Positions 49,255 through 57,800 of a stretch of 64,000 nt of DNA are shown piece by piece; the first letter of the stretch is position 1; every line of letters begins with the position of its first letter. The stretch is from Paenibacillus sp. FSL R7-0273 (GTDB taxonomy: Bacteria > Bacillota > Bacilli > Paenibacillales > Paenibacillaceae). A model generated the notes under the pieces. That model was not told the origin of the DNA and did no database searches. It saw nothing but the letters and a program-made list of their open reading frames with translations. The stretch is taken from positions 137,501 through 201,500 of the forward strand of contig NZ_CP009283.1 of assembly GCF_000758625.1 (NCBI RefSeq), in the 5' to 3' direction. The position numbers and the translations under genes were made by a program.

Positions 49255-49836
49255 ATGGAATTACTCGACCCGCGTGTAGACTTCGTATTCAAACGAATAT
49301 TTGGCAGCGAGAACAATAAGGATGTGCTATTGGCGTTTCTTAACCGCATTTTTACGGAAGCTGGCGAGCCGCCGCTGACCGAGATCATCCTAATGAACCC
49401 TTATACGGATAAAGATGATCCACTCGACAAACAATCTATTTTGATGTTTACGCCAAGACTTCTGAAGGTAAACTGATTGATATAGAGATGCAGTTATTTA
49501 ATAAGTACGACATAGAGAAAAGAACACTCTTTTATTGGAGCAAACGGTATGCGAGTCAACTCAGTGAGGGTGAGAAGTATCCAGAGTTGGAGAAATGAGC
49601 CGGATTTGGAAAAGGCCATGGATACTCTGCAATATCTGAGTCAGGATTCGGGCGCTAGACGATTATATGAGGCCAGACAGAAGTATTTGCATGATGAGGC
49701 TTCTATGCTGGGAAGTGCAGATCTAGCAGGTATAAAGAAAGTGGCTAAAAATATGCTTGCCATGAATCTGGACATAAAGACGATTGCTAAGCCGACTGGA
49801 TTAACAGAGCAAGAGATCAATGCTTTGAGAAAGTAA
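49255..49836 (+). pseudogene. Rpn-family nuclease, frameshifted and internally deleted copy 2
   Basis: The opening MELLDPRVDFVFKRIFGSEN is nearly identical to copy 1. At 49438-49442 an A-T5-G tract of copy 1 is A-T4-G here, which shifts the frame and stops it at 49476. The segment encoding LIDIEMQLFNKYDIEKRTLFYW is readable in the correct frame and lacks the shift found in copy 1. Around 49597 the gene jumps from the equivalent of 46876 to that of 47107, so about 230 bases are missing; ATG stands at the junction in both parents. The end, DIKTIAKPTGLTEQEINALRK, is shared. It is surely inactive. Confidence 0.88.
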
Positions 49837-49963
49837 AGAATGAGGGAGCATCCAATGTGAGGGATGCTCCTTTTTGCTGATGGCTTCTGTACATTAGCAG
49901 AGGTGTTAGAGACAGGAATATAATATAAGTTATAGTATTATTCTTTGCCATGTCAATTCAAAT

Positions 49964-49985
49964 GAGGAGCTTCTAGGGTGACATT
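49964..49985 (+). repeat. Very short ssrA-like remnant
   Basis: GAGGAGCTTCTAGGGTGACAT matches the GGGGCTTCTAGGTGACAT part of the longer ssrA copy at about 50848-50868. The stop codon of the Doc gene on the minus strand lies inside it. Confidence 0.55.
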
Positions 49986-50383
49986 TTGTCAGGGACGCAA
50001 TGTGCTTTAATAAGCTTAGCTAGTGCATGAAATTCATATCTATGGTTAACCATATCTACGGTGAAATCTTCAGCTTTTTTGACATCCATATTAAAGCGCA
50101 ATTCATTATATCTTAGAAAAATAACAAGTGCTGTAAAAGCAGTGCGTTTATTTGCATTGTGAAACGGATGGTTTTGACCCAGTGACTCAAACAAAGCGGC
50201 GGCTTTTTCAAAAATGGTGGGGTAGGCATCTTCTTCAAAAGCTGAAGATTGTGGGCGAAGGACTGCAGATTCTAGCAACCCCGGCTCTTTTACACCAATT
50301 TGTTCACCTGGGCTGTAGCGTTGAATCATTGCGAGATTAATGGCTATGACTTCTTGGACGGATAAATAACGAGTTGGAATCAT
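49973..50383 (-). CDS. doc: Doc/Fic-family toxin (death-on-curing)
   Basis: A 136-residue Fic-fold protein. The active-site motif is HPFHNANKRTAF (canonical HPFxxGNKRT; here Ala replaces the Gly before Asn), preceded by EKAAALFESLGQN, with LRFNMDVKKAEDF after it. Doc toxins phosphorylate EF-Tu. The upstream partner on the same strand is an AbrB-type antitoxin gene overlapping by four bases, which indicates a type II toxin-antitoxin operon. The last codons, including the TAG stop, fall in a short ssrA-derived remnant, so the C-terminus may have been changed by the insertion. Confidence 0.85.
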   Translation of the reverse strand: MIPTRYLSVQEVIAINLAMIQRYSPGEQIGVKEPGLLESAVLRPQSSAFEEDAYPTIFEKAAALFESLGQNHPFHNANKRTAFTALVIFLRYNELRFNMDVKKAEDFTVDMVNHRYEFHALAKLIKAHCVPDKMSP

Positions 50384-50625
50384 CTGTCTTTGAGACCTTG
50401 TAACGTCTGATCGTATTTATTAATGACATCTGCTAAAGAATCCATGAAATCTTCACTAATTCCAGTGGGAAGTGACACCTTTGTTGATTTTCTGATAATG
50501 ATTTCTCCAGTGGACTGGTTTATGTCGATAAGAACGGTATCACCTTGGTCTAGCCCTATTTGTTTCAGAGCATCTGTCATTGTTATACCTAAGCTGTTTC
50601 CGAATTTTGTAACTTTTCGTTCCAT
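50380..50625 (-). CDS. AbrB/MazE-type antitoxin
   Basis: An 81-residue protein with the swapped-hairpin AbrB DNA-binding motif: RKVTKFGNSLGITMTDALKQIGL then GDTVLIDINQSTGEIIIRK. The C-terminal part (ISEDFMDSLADVINKYDQTLQGL) would bind and neutralise the Doc toxin. The frame is open from 50643, but AGGGTGG precedes the ATG at 50625, giving the usual MERKVTKFGNS start. The stop overlaps the toxin ATG. Such antitoxins usually repress their own promoter, which should lie at about 50640-50720. Confidence 0.85.
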   Translation of the reverse strand: MERKVTKFGNSLGITMTDALKQIGLDQGDTVLIDINQSTGEIIIRKSTKVSLPTGISEDFMDSLADVINKYDQTLQGLKDR

Positions 50626-50731
50626 TTCAACCACCCTGTTCATTAGAAGTCCCCCTTATCATTATATTTAACTGTTATAACAATTATACATTCTGGAGTA
50701 CTTAACGTAAATATGCTAAGTACTGTTAAGC

Positions 50732-50938
50732 CTACCCTGCATCGCCCATGTGACAGGGATAGGGCTAACACGTAGTGGGATAACGCTGTTTGGTCTCCGC
50801 CTGGGGTCAGCAGAAGAAGATAATCAGGCTGACCCGAATGGGACCGGTTACGGGGGGCTTCTAGGTGACATCAAATCCGTGACTACACTCGTAGAAGCTT
50901 ATGTGCCGTTATCTTCGGACAGGGTTTCAACACACCCA
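50732..50938 (+). repeat. Partial duplicate of ssrA (copy B, about 205 bases)
   Basis: The sequence runs parallel to ssrA 46197-46400: TACCCTGCATCGCCCATGTG, CAGCAGAAGAAGATAATC, GTGACATCAAATCCGTGACT and TTATGTGCCGTTATCTTCGG are all retained with few changes. It stops inside the T arm, where GGTTTCAACACACCC replaces GGGTTCGACTCCCCT. The 5' tRNA-like domain and tag frame are absent, so it cannot work as tmRNA. Confidence 0.93.
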
Positions 50939-50955
50939 GCCTATTTTTATACACT

Positions 50956-51511
50956 TTAATACAACTCCGCCCCCTGATATCCCATCTTCCGATATCCCTT
51001 TACTCTTTTCTTGAACATCGCCATCAGCATAGGAACCTGAATAGGAACCTGAAGGTCAATGTAATCATATATTTTCACTTCTTCTTTATTCACATGACTT
51101 CGGTGCAGGCGGCCTGCATATTGCTGCAAAGTACCTGTCCAAGAAATCGGATGGACAAGAAACAAGGTGTCCAGTCTAGAATCATCGAAGCCTTCACCAA
51201 TCAGCTTGCCGGTAGCGATAATTACTCGTTCTTGATCGTCTGGAATAGAGGCGATTTGGGCACGGAGAGCCTCTCTCTGCTTTTTTCCCATTCCGCCTCT
51301 AAGCAGAATTACATTTTTCGCAAAAGCATGTAATCTCTCTCTCTTGGCTTTCTTTTGCCGATGAGGGGGAATATGGTTCCATTTGTTCATTAGTACATGT
51401 TCTACTGTCATCATCCTGAAGCCCCAGTAGACCTCTCAACCGGGTGACTTCCAGCTTAAGTTCCTCAATTTGCGCCATAGCCGCGTTATATTTGTCCTCG
51501 ATATTGTCCAT
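50956..51511 (-). pseudogene. DEAD/DEAH helicase gene with the middle deleted
   Basis: Two frames on the minus strand form the ends of one large gene. The 5' end (51511 to about 51340) encodes DNIEDKYNAAMAQIEELKL followed by a leucine-rich coiled coil. The 3' end encodes the C-terminal RecA-like half: FAKNVILLRGGMGKKQREAL, ERVIIATGKLIGEGFDDSRL, FLVHPISWTGTLQQYAGRLHR (motif VI) and YDYIDLQVPI. The primase/helicase middle is missing and the halves are out of frame around 51340-51400. The combination of N-terminal coiled coil and this helicase end resembles TOTE conflict-system proteins, but that is a tentative family guess. Confidence 0.75.
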
Positions 51512-51602
51512 TGATTGATCCTCGCGTTTTATTTATATTATACCTTGTAAGTTGCTGAGTAATAATATTGGGAATTATAGACGGGTTAAGGAGATCAAAA
51601 TA

Positions 51603-51695
51603 ATGCTCAAATTAAGTAACTCAACCATTAAAAAGCATTTAAAAAATCTAACGAGGGAAGAGCTTGAGGCTGAAATCCTGAATATGGCCAAGTAA
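51603..51695 (+). pseudogene. N-terminal fragment of a DUF6155-like protein
   Basis: A 30-codon frame, MLKLSNSTIKKHLKNLTREE then LEAEILNMAK, starts after TAAGGAG and stops abruptly. The pattern resembles the beginning of DUF6155-type proteins, which are several times longer, so this looks like a truncated remnant. Confidence 0.45.
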
Positions 51696-52019
51696 AAGAC
51701 GGCAAACGGATACGTGAAGATGCCACTGGCGAAAATTCGTGATTACTTACGATGTAGCCGGAAATCGTACTGAGCTTGTTAGTCATGACTGAACTAGAGT
51801 CTGTAATGACGGTTTTTGCTGGCACTAATGCCGGACGGGAAGCTGTAAAGCAAATAAGGAAATTAATCGGGCGTAAAGAAGGAACAAGGCTATAAAGTCG
51901 TCATGTATTATATTGGTTTGCAGGATGTGTAAATGCATAATGATCGGGTAGCTTCAAAGAGTGGAGCAAAGGTAGTTCTGCCAAAACAGGATCATATTAA
52001 TTAAGTGGGGTCGATCAAA
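51696..52019. other. Degenerate coding-like DNA without an intact gene
   Basis: Short frames interrupted by stops can be read on the plus strand, for example TYDVAGNRTELVSHD followed by a stop and then ESVMTVFAGTNAGREAVKQI. They suggest a decayed gene of unknown type. No RNA gene or strong regulatory signal is visible. Confidence 0.4.
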
Positions 52020-52466
52020 ATGAAATTAATGGATGAGCTTATTGATGCGTACTTGGATAACAATTTTGAGCACCCTTACTATTTGGATCTGCATACAGGA
52101 CAAGTCATTCTGGATTTAGATGAAGCGTATACAGGGGAACCGGGAATCGACTGGAATGACGAGGAGAACGAAGAGCGTTATATCGATATTCCAAAGATTG
52201 GTTCAAATGAGGCATTCAATATAATGACAAGATTTGCTCAGTGTACTCAATCCGATCCTGAGGACAAATTAATTGATGCTCTTGATGGTAATAAACCTTT
52301 TAGAAATTTTAAGGAAACACTTGGTAGATTGGATATTTGGGAGGAATGGAACAAGTTTGAAAAAAAGTATGGAGAAGAAGCAATTCAATCTTGGATGGAT
52401 CAGTTTGAGCTGGATTACAATGAGTTGAGCAAAAAGCACAAGGATAATAATCAATTTTCACAGTGA
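52020..52466 (+). CDS. UPF0158 family protein
   Basis: A soluble acidic protein of 148 residues. The N-terminal half has YYLDLHTGQVILDLDEA and ERYIDIPKI; the second half has ALDGNKPFRNFKETL followed by EEWNKFEKKY, the order of conserved blocks in UPF0158 proteins. The function of the family is unknown. Possible starts are GTG 52005, ATG 52020 and ATG 52029; none has a strong ribosome site, with AAGTGGGG the best candidate. The A/T-rich codon use differs from that of the core genes. Confidence 0.65.
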   Translation: MKLMDELIDAYLDNNFEHPYYLDLHTGQVILDLDEAYTGEPGIDWNDEENEERYIDIPKIGSNEAFNIMTRFAQCTQSDPEDKLIDALDGNKPFRNFKETLGRLDIWEEWNKFEKKYGEEAIQSWMDQFELDYNELSKKHKDNNQFSQ

Positions 52467-52481
52467 AAGGTCGTAGTTTGT

Positions 52482-52925
52482 TTGAATAGACAAGAGCTAC
52501 AGAAGAAGGTTCGGCATACGGTGAAGCAATTGGTCTGGGACAAAGGGTTTGCGAGCCCGCTTGACTTGTTCTTGAAGATGGAGAAGGTCTCTCCAAAGCT
52601 TGTTGAGGAATGGAGATTAGGAAGGGTTCCATACCTTGAACAGGTCCTTCATGGTAACTTGGGTCAATTTAGCTTCATCATGAAAGAATTCCGAAAAACG
52701 GCAAGGGAGATCAACCTTAAAGAATCCTATACCGCTTATATGTCCTGGGGAAAAGGTTCGAAGCGTCCGCTACGTTTCTCGAAATCAGGTAACGACCAAG
52801 TGGAAAGACACTATTCCACTCACTATGTAAAATCACCAAATCCCGGGCAGGGGTTCAGTGTGATTGAAAAACATACGCTCATACGTTCGCAAAACTCGTT
52901 TATTTCCCTAAAATTTTGTGTATAA
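52482..52925 (+). CDS. Hypothetical protein, C-terminus probably altered
   Basis: A 147-codon frame starting at TTG 52482, weakly supported by AAAGG. The first 110 residues look like a real soluble protein (VRHTVKQLVWDKGFASPLDL, then EEWRLGRVPYLEQVLHGNL, then YMSWGKGSKRPLRFSKSGN). The last 30 codons (SPNPGQGFSVIEKHTLIRSQ onward) look unlike coding sequence and run into the promoter of the next gene, whose TATAAT overlaps the stop. A frameshift or lost stop near 52830 is likely. I do not know its function. Confidence 0.5.
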   Translation: MNRQELQKKVRHTVKQLVWDKGFASPLDLFLKMEKVSPKLVEEWRLGRVPYLEQVLHGNLGQFSFIMKEFRKTAREINLKESYTAYMSWGKGSKRPLRFSKSGNDQVERHYSTHYVKSPNPGQGFSVIEKHTLIRSQNSFISLKFCV

Positions 52926-52963
52926 TAAAGCTGACTGACCAACTTGTTCCAAAGGGGATGAAA

Positions 52964-53413
52964 ATGATGTCAATCGGTTTGAACCCGTATTTTGTTTTTA
53001 ACGGAAACACAAGAGAAGCTCTGCATTTTTATGAAAAAGCGCTGCGCGGGAGCGTAGTCGGGATTATGACGTTTGGGGATTTGCCGGAGAATCCGGATCA
53101 TCCGCTGACGGAAGAGATGAAGCCCCTCATTATGCACGCACATTTGAAGGTGGGTAATGCAGATCTTATGTTTTCCGATACTTTTCCGGGTACTGCACAT
53201 CAGGCGGACGGGGATACGGTTCAGATTGCCATTCATCCTGCAGAGGAGGCAGAGGCGCGGGAGATTTTTGCTGCGCTGGGAGAAGGCGGTCAGGTGGTTA
53301 TGCCTCTGCAGAAGACGGATTGGAGTCCGCTGTATGGGATTGTTAAGGACAAGTTCGGCGTTACTTTTCAGGTGAATGTCGCTCCGAATGGGCAGACAGC
53401 CGGGGAGGAATGA
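52964..53413 (+). CDS. VOC family protein (PhnB-like)
   Basis: A single-domain glyoxalase/bleomycin-resistance-fold protein of about 150 residues. GLNPYFVFNGNTREALHFYEKAL at the start and the metal-site-like HAHLKVGNADLMFSD in the middle are typical of PhnB-type VOC proteins. The end, WSPLYGIVKDKFGVTFQVNV, is the shared family tail. ATG 52964 is seven bases after AAAGGGG; ATG 52958 and 52967 are alternatives. It stops directly before the next VOC gene, so both are co-transcribed from the TATAAT at 52919. The substrate is unknown. Confidence 0.85.
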   Translation: MMSIGLNPYFVFNGNTREALHFYEKALRGSVVGIMTFGDLPENPDHPLTEEMKPLIMHAHLKVGNADLMFSDTFPGTAHQADGDTVQIAIHPAEEAEAREIFAALGEGGQVVMPLQKTDWSPLYGIVKDKFGVTFQVNVAPNGQTAGEE

Positions 53414-54334
53414 ATGGTGACTAACCCTAATCAAACAATCGTAACGCATATATGGTATGACAAAGAAGCGGTAGCAGCAGCTCATTTTTACGCCTCTGTG
53501 TTCCCCGAATCCAAGGTTACGAGTGTTACGACGCTTCGCGACACACCGTCAGGCGACTGTGACCAGGTTTCTTTTGAGATATGGGGACAGAAGTTTATGG
53601 CCATCAGTGCAGGCCCTTATTTTAAGTTAAATCCGTCTGTGTCTTTCTTCGTTAATTTTGATCCGTCACGCGATGAGGACGCTGCTAAACAAATAGATGA
53701 AGTCTGGAACAAGCTATCTGAGGGCGGACAAGCATTAATGCCGCTTGATAAATATCCGTTCAGTGAGCGGTATGGCTGGATTCAGGATAAATTCGGGGTG
53801 TCCTGGCAGCTGATGCTTACGAATCCGGAGGGCGAGGAGCGGCCGGCTATTATTCCGTCCTTTTTGTTTGTAGGTGATCAATGCGGCAAGGCGGAAGAGG
53901 CGATGTCTCTCTATTTATCCGTATTCGGCAACTCACAGCAGGGAACGATTTCCCGCTATCCCAAAGGCTCAGAGCCTGATCAGGAAGGGACGGTTATGTT
54001 CGCTGATTTTAGACTGGGCAGCCAGTGGTTCACCGCAATGGACAGTGCGCATGAGCATAAATTCAGCTTTAATGAGGCGATCTCCTTTATGGTGAAATGT
54101 GATTCACAAGAGGAGATTGATCACTACTGGGAGAGGCTGTCTGCCGTTCCCGGAGCCGAGCAGTGCGGCTGGCTGAAGGATAAGTTCGGGATTTCGTGGC
54201 AGATTGTACCCTCTGAAATGGACGAGATGCTGGGAAAAGGAACACCGGAGCAAATCGCGCGTGTGACGAAGGCTTTTATGCAGATGAAGAAATTTGACCT
54301 TGCAGTATTGCGTAAGGCGTATAAGGGCGAGTGA
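53414..54334 (+). CDS. Two-domain VOC protein (PhnB/3-demethylubiquinone methyltransferase-like)
   Basis: A 306-residue protein with two tandem VOC units. Unit one (1-135) begins THIWYDKEAVAAAHFYASVFP and ends RYGWIQDKFGVSWQLML. Unit two (about 145-280) begins FLFVGDQCGKAEEAMSLYLSVF and ends QCGWLKDKFGISWQIVP, so an internal duplication is visible. Homologues are annotated as 3-demethylubiquinone-9 3-methyltransferase domain proteins, but no methyltransferase fold is seen. It starts immediately after the previous stop. A terminator follows. Confidence 0.85.
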   Translation: MVTNPNQTIVTHIWYDKEAVAAAHFYASVFPESKVTSVTTLRDTPSGDCDQVSFEIWGQKFMAISAGPYFKLNPSVSFFVNFDPSRDEDAAKQIDEVWNKLSEGGQALMPLDKYPFSERYGWIQDKFGVSWQLMLTNPEGEERPAIIPSFLFVGDQCGKAEEAMSLYLSVFGNSQQGTISRYPKGSEPDQEGTVMFADFRLGSQWFTAMDSAHEHKFSFNEAISFMVKCDSQEEIDHYWERLSAVPGAEQCGWLKDKFGISWQIVPSEMDEMLGKGTPEQIARVTKAFMQMKKFDLAVLRKAYKGE

Positions 54335-54381
54335 GTGCATAGTACCTGTCCTTTACCGGGGAAACTGATATAGAATGGATG

Positions 54382-54418
54382 AAAAGCGGCGGGAGGCAGA
54401 ACTCCTACCGCTTTTTTT
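54382..54418 (+). terminator. Terminator after the VOC pair
   Basis: AAAAGCGG and CCGCTTTT form the outer stem, GGGAG/CTCC the inner one, and seven T follow. Confidence 0.85.
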
Positions 54419-54741
54419 GATGTGCCGCCGAGTTTCAATAGCAATTCAAGATAGTAGTAAACGTTCTAAAAAGTCCAATCCCTCAAAATAATGCAGAAGT
54501 GTAATGTATTCCAGTGAGTTAATTACGGGTCACTCCAGAGGAATGTCTTAAATATTCGTTAAAATTGATTACAGTGTGCTTTTAACCTTCACTTTTGACA
54601 GATGATCAAAAATGATAATAAAAATCAGTAGCCATGATTTACAGCGGAATCAGCGGTGGCTTACAATCTGACATATCTTTGGAATGCAAAAACAGCTATA
54701 TCCGGTTTGGTAGGCTCCTATAGAAGCGAGGTGAACTGATT

Positions 54742-54787
54742 ATAGAAAGCGCTTTATTTTTAAAAAAATATTGAAAGCGCTTAAGCG
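54742..54787. promoter_or_regulatory. Two cre-like palindromes before the lyase gene
   Basis: AGAAAGCGCTTTAT (core 54746-54755) and TGAAAGCGCTTAAG (core 54774-54783) share GAAAGCGCTT and resemble CcpA or related LacI-family sites. Their cores are 28 bases apart and about 80-110 bases before the start codon. From 54419 to 54741 there is A/T-rich DNA with TTGACA at 54595 but no gene. Confidence 0.55.
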
Positions 54788-54859
54788 TGGAGATCCGGAG
54801 AGTAAGCTTTTTACGGCAGGAATGGCAACTTCAAGAATTTACAACGAGGAGTGAAATAA

Positions 54860-57800
54860 TTGAAGAGAAAGCTTAAAAAGTACATGTCTGCAGTCCTCAC
54901 AGTTACTATGGCATTTATGCTTATGCCCCAGGTGGCTTTAGGTGCACCTGATGACGGTGGTACCCCATCTGCATCTGCGGCTTTGACTCAGGTAGGCAGT
55001 ATATTGGATTTCGAAGACGGCGAGCTGGCAGGTATAGTAACCGGTGCTCCGGCAGCCACTGGCTCCGGGTCTGTTACAGTAGCTGTATATGAATCCAATA
55101 AAGTACTCCGCGTTCAGCCTCCATCCGATACAGATTCAAATGAAGCCAAACAAGCAAGCTACTGGTGGACGCTTCCCTTAAATAGCGGTGAGTATGACCT
55201 TACCGGCAAAGATCAGGTTGAAGTCTCCTTTGACTGGTGGGTTGATATTACCCGCCCAAGTGCCAACTCGCTTGATGTGCGCCTGAATAACGGTACGGAG
55301 CAGGTTGTAACACTGCGGACTGCCGGAGGCGGAACCAATGCAGACTCACCGGCAAATATATCTTATTACGCAGGTAACATGACTACGGCTAATGCTCCGG
55401 CAACAGGACCAGTTATTCCGGCGCTAACGGGCGTGCCGCGTCTGACTAAGCTCTCGGCAACCCTGAACGTTGATCTTCTGGCTCAGGTAGCGTCAATCAG
55501 CGTTACCGACGGCGGAGCGAGGGTATATACCACGCCGCAGCCAATAGCTATAGGCTCTGATGAGCTGACCAGCCTGAGCATCGGTGCAAGCCGGGCAAGC
55601 GGACAGAACTGGGCAAGATTTAATGCGGCTGCAGGTGTGGACTGGGATGAGAGCACCTATGGTATGCGTGTGGATAATATCCTCTTCAAGGCTGCAGCAA
55701 CCGGCGGAGTGAAACCGGTCATTAACCCGGGTGAGTTAACCCTATCTCCAGCCTCCGCTGCGAATCTGGAGTACGGTGAAGGTTCGCTTGCAGATAAGCA
55801 TTCAGCCACCTTTAGTGCAGTTGTAATGCCTATTAATGCGACCGACCGGACGTTTACTTGGTCGATCAGCGACGAGAAGATTGCAACGATAGCTGTAAAC
55901 CCGGATAAAAGCGTAACGGTAACCGGGGTCGGTGCAGGCGAGGCCACCCTTACGGCTGTATCCAATATGGACAGTTCAATTAAGAACAGCGTGCCAATCA
56001 AAGTAAAATATGTTCCTTCTGTAACTGAACCTGCACCGGACTTTTCCGCCCTGTTAGCGGAAGGATATACACAGGAGTTCGGGAGCAATTTTGCCGGCGG
56101 CGGGGCAGCTCCGCTGTGGATATTTGCCGGCGGCAACTATCACACGATTGCCAGAGAAGACACGCCTCAGGTTAATAATTATTTCAGATTTGATGCGTCC
56201 GGCTCAGGCAACCGCGGCGGCAAGGGAGACTTGCCCAAAGCTGTTTCCGGCAGCAAAATCTTTGTTCATTTAGACTGGAAGGTTCCGGCGGTTACTACCC
56301 AGCAAAATACCTTTAACCTCAGCTTCCAGGATGGGACTAACGTTCTGCTTAGCTTAAGAACAGGTACCTATGACGGGGAAAGAACAATAGGCGCTTTTGC
56401 AGGAAGCCTGCCGGGCCCGACCGGACCAAATCCTGCTAACTTCTGGAGCAGTGACCGTTACCATGCGTTTGCGTACAACGAAGTGAATACATGGTACACA
56501 GTAGGCGTAGAGTTTGATTTTGATACAATGCTCGCTACGGTATCCCTTGTTCCGCGAGATACAGCCGAAGCAGTGCCGTCGGTGCTGACGGTTCCTTTTG
56601 AAGGCAGCCAGATCAGCTCGTTTGTTCTTACTGGTGAGCGTGCAGGCGGAAATAACGTCGGTGTAGTGGATAATGGCGTAGATAATCTGTACTTCTTTAC
56701 CAAGCAGCTTTCGGCCGACACGATAGTTGAAGTGCTTCCGTATGAATTCCTGCCGGAACGCCCTGAAACGGCAGATGGCAATACCCTGCAGAGCTGGTTC
56801 AAGACGGTATACATCGGAGATGTAGCTGACGAGTCCGGGCTGGACCTTCCCGCAACGGTTGAGGTTAAGCTGGCGGACGGCACTACTGCCGAGGTAGGCG
56901 TAACTTGGGCATTAACAGAAGCCCCATGGTCTGCACCTGCTGCAGAGCTGGTTTATAAAGCTGATAAGCAGGGTGTATTTTCCTACTCTGGAACGCTTAC
57001 GAGTGTCCCGGATGTAGCAGTTAACAGAATGGGATTAAAGGCGAAGCTGTACATTGAGAACCGTCATAAGGAAACAATCACCTCAGGTCCGGTCTCAATG
57101 GAATGGCTGGATAGAGGAGTAGTAGCGGTTCCCGTAAACAGCGGCGAAGGCGTGCTGGTAACTTGGCGTCTGCTATCCTCAGAGTATAACAAAGGCCTAA
57201 CCTTTAACGTGTTCAGAAACGGCGATAAGATCAACACTTCACCGGTTACTGTGCTGGATTATGTGGATGCTGACGGCAAAACCGGAGACAAATACGAGGT
57301 ACAGACAATAAGCACTGGAGCGGTGAGCAAGCCTGCAACGGCATGGGCCAATAATTACATTGATATCCCGCTGCAGAGACCGGCAGATCGTCCTAACCCG
57401 GCGATTGCTTACGGTGCTACCTCTAATGCTGAACCCATTACCTACACAGCTAACGACACATCTGTCGCTGATGTTAACGGTGACGGGCAGTATGAGATTC
57501 TTGTAAAATGGTCTCCATCCCAGGCCCAAGACCCGGGACTTCCTAACAGGCACACAGGCGAGACGATTTTTGATGCCTATACCCTAGAGGGAAAACTGCT
57601 GTGGAGAATCAATCTGGGTATCAATATTGTGTCCAGCGCCCATCACAGCGCGTTTAACTTCTATGATCTGGATCAGAACGGAAAAGCGGAATTTTCGGTC
57701 AAGACAGCCGACGGAACGAGAGGATACCTTCCAAAAGCAGATGGCACCATTGATGATCTGGCTGACACACCTGCCTGGGTACTGGGCGATCCGGAAGCAG

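Noticed and set aside
46052..50938. Prophage or integrase-bearing island at ssrA
   Set aside because: No integrase, phage structural gene or second clean att site is seen; the evidence only supports repeated ssrA fragments with small cargo genes.
51094..51333. Plus-strand frame across the helicase remnant
   Set aside because: The minus strand has recognisable helicase motif VI in this stretch; the plus translation has none.
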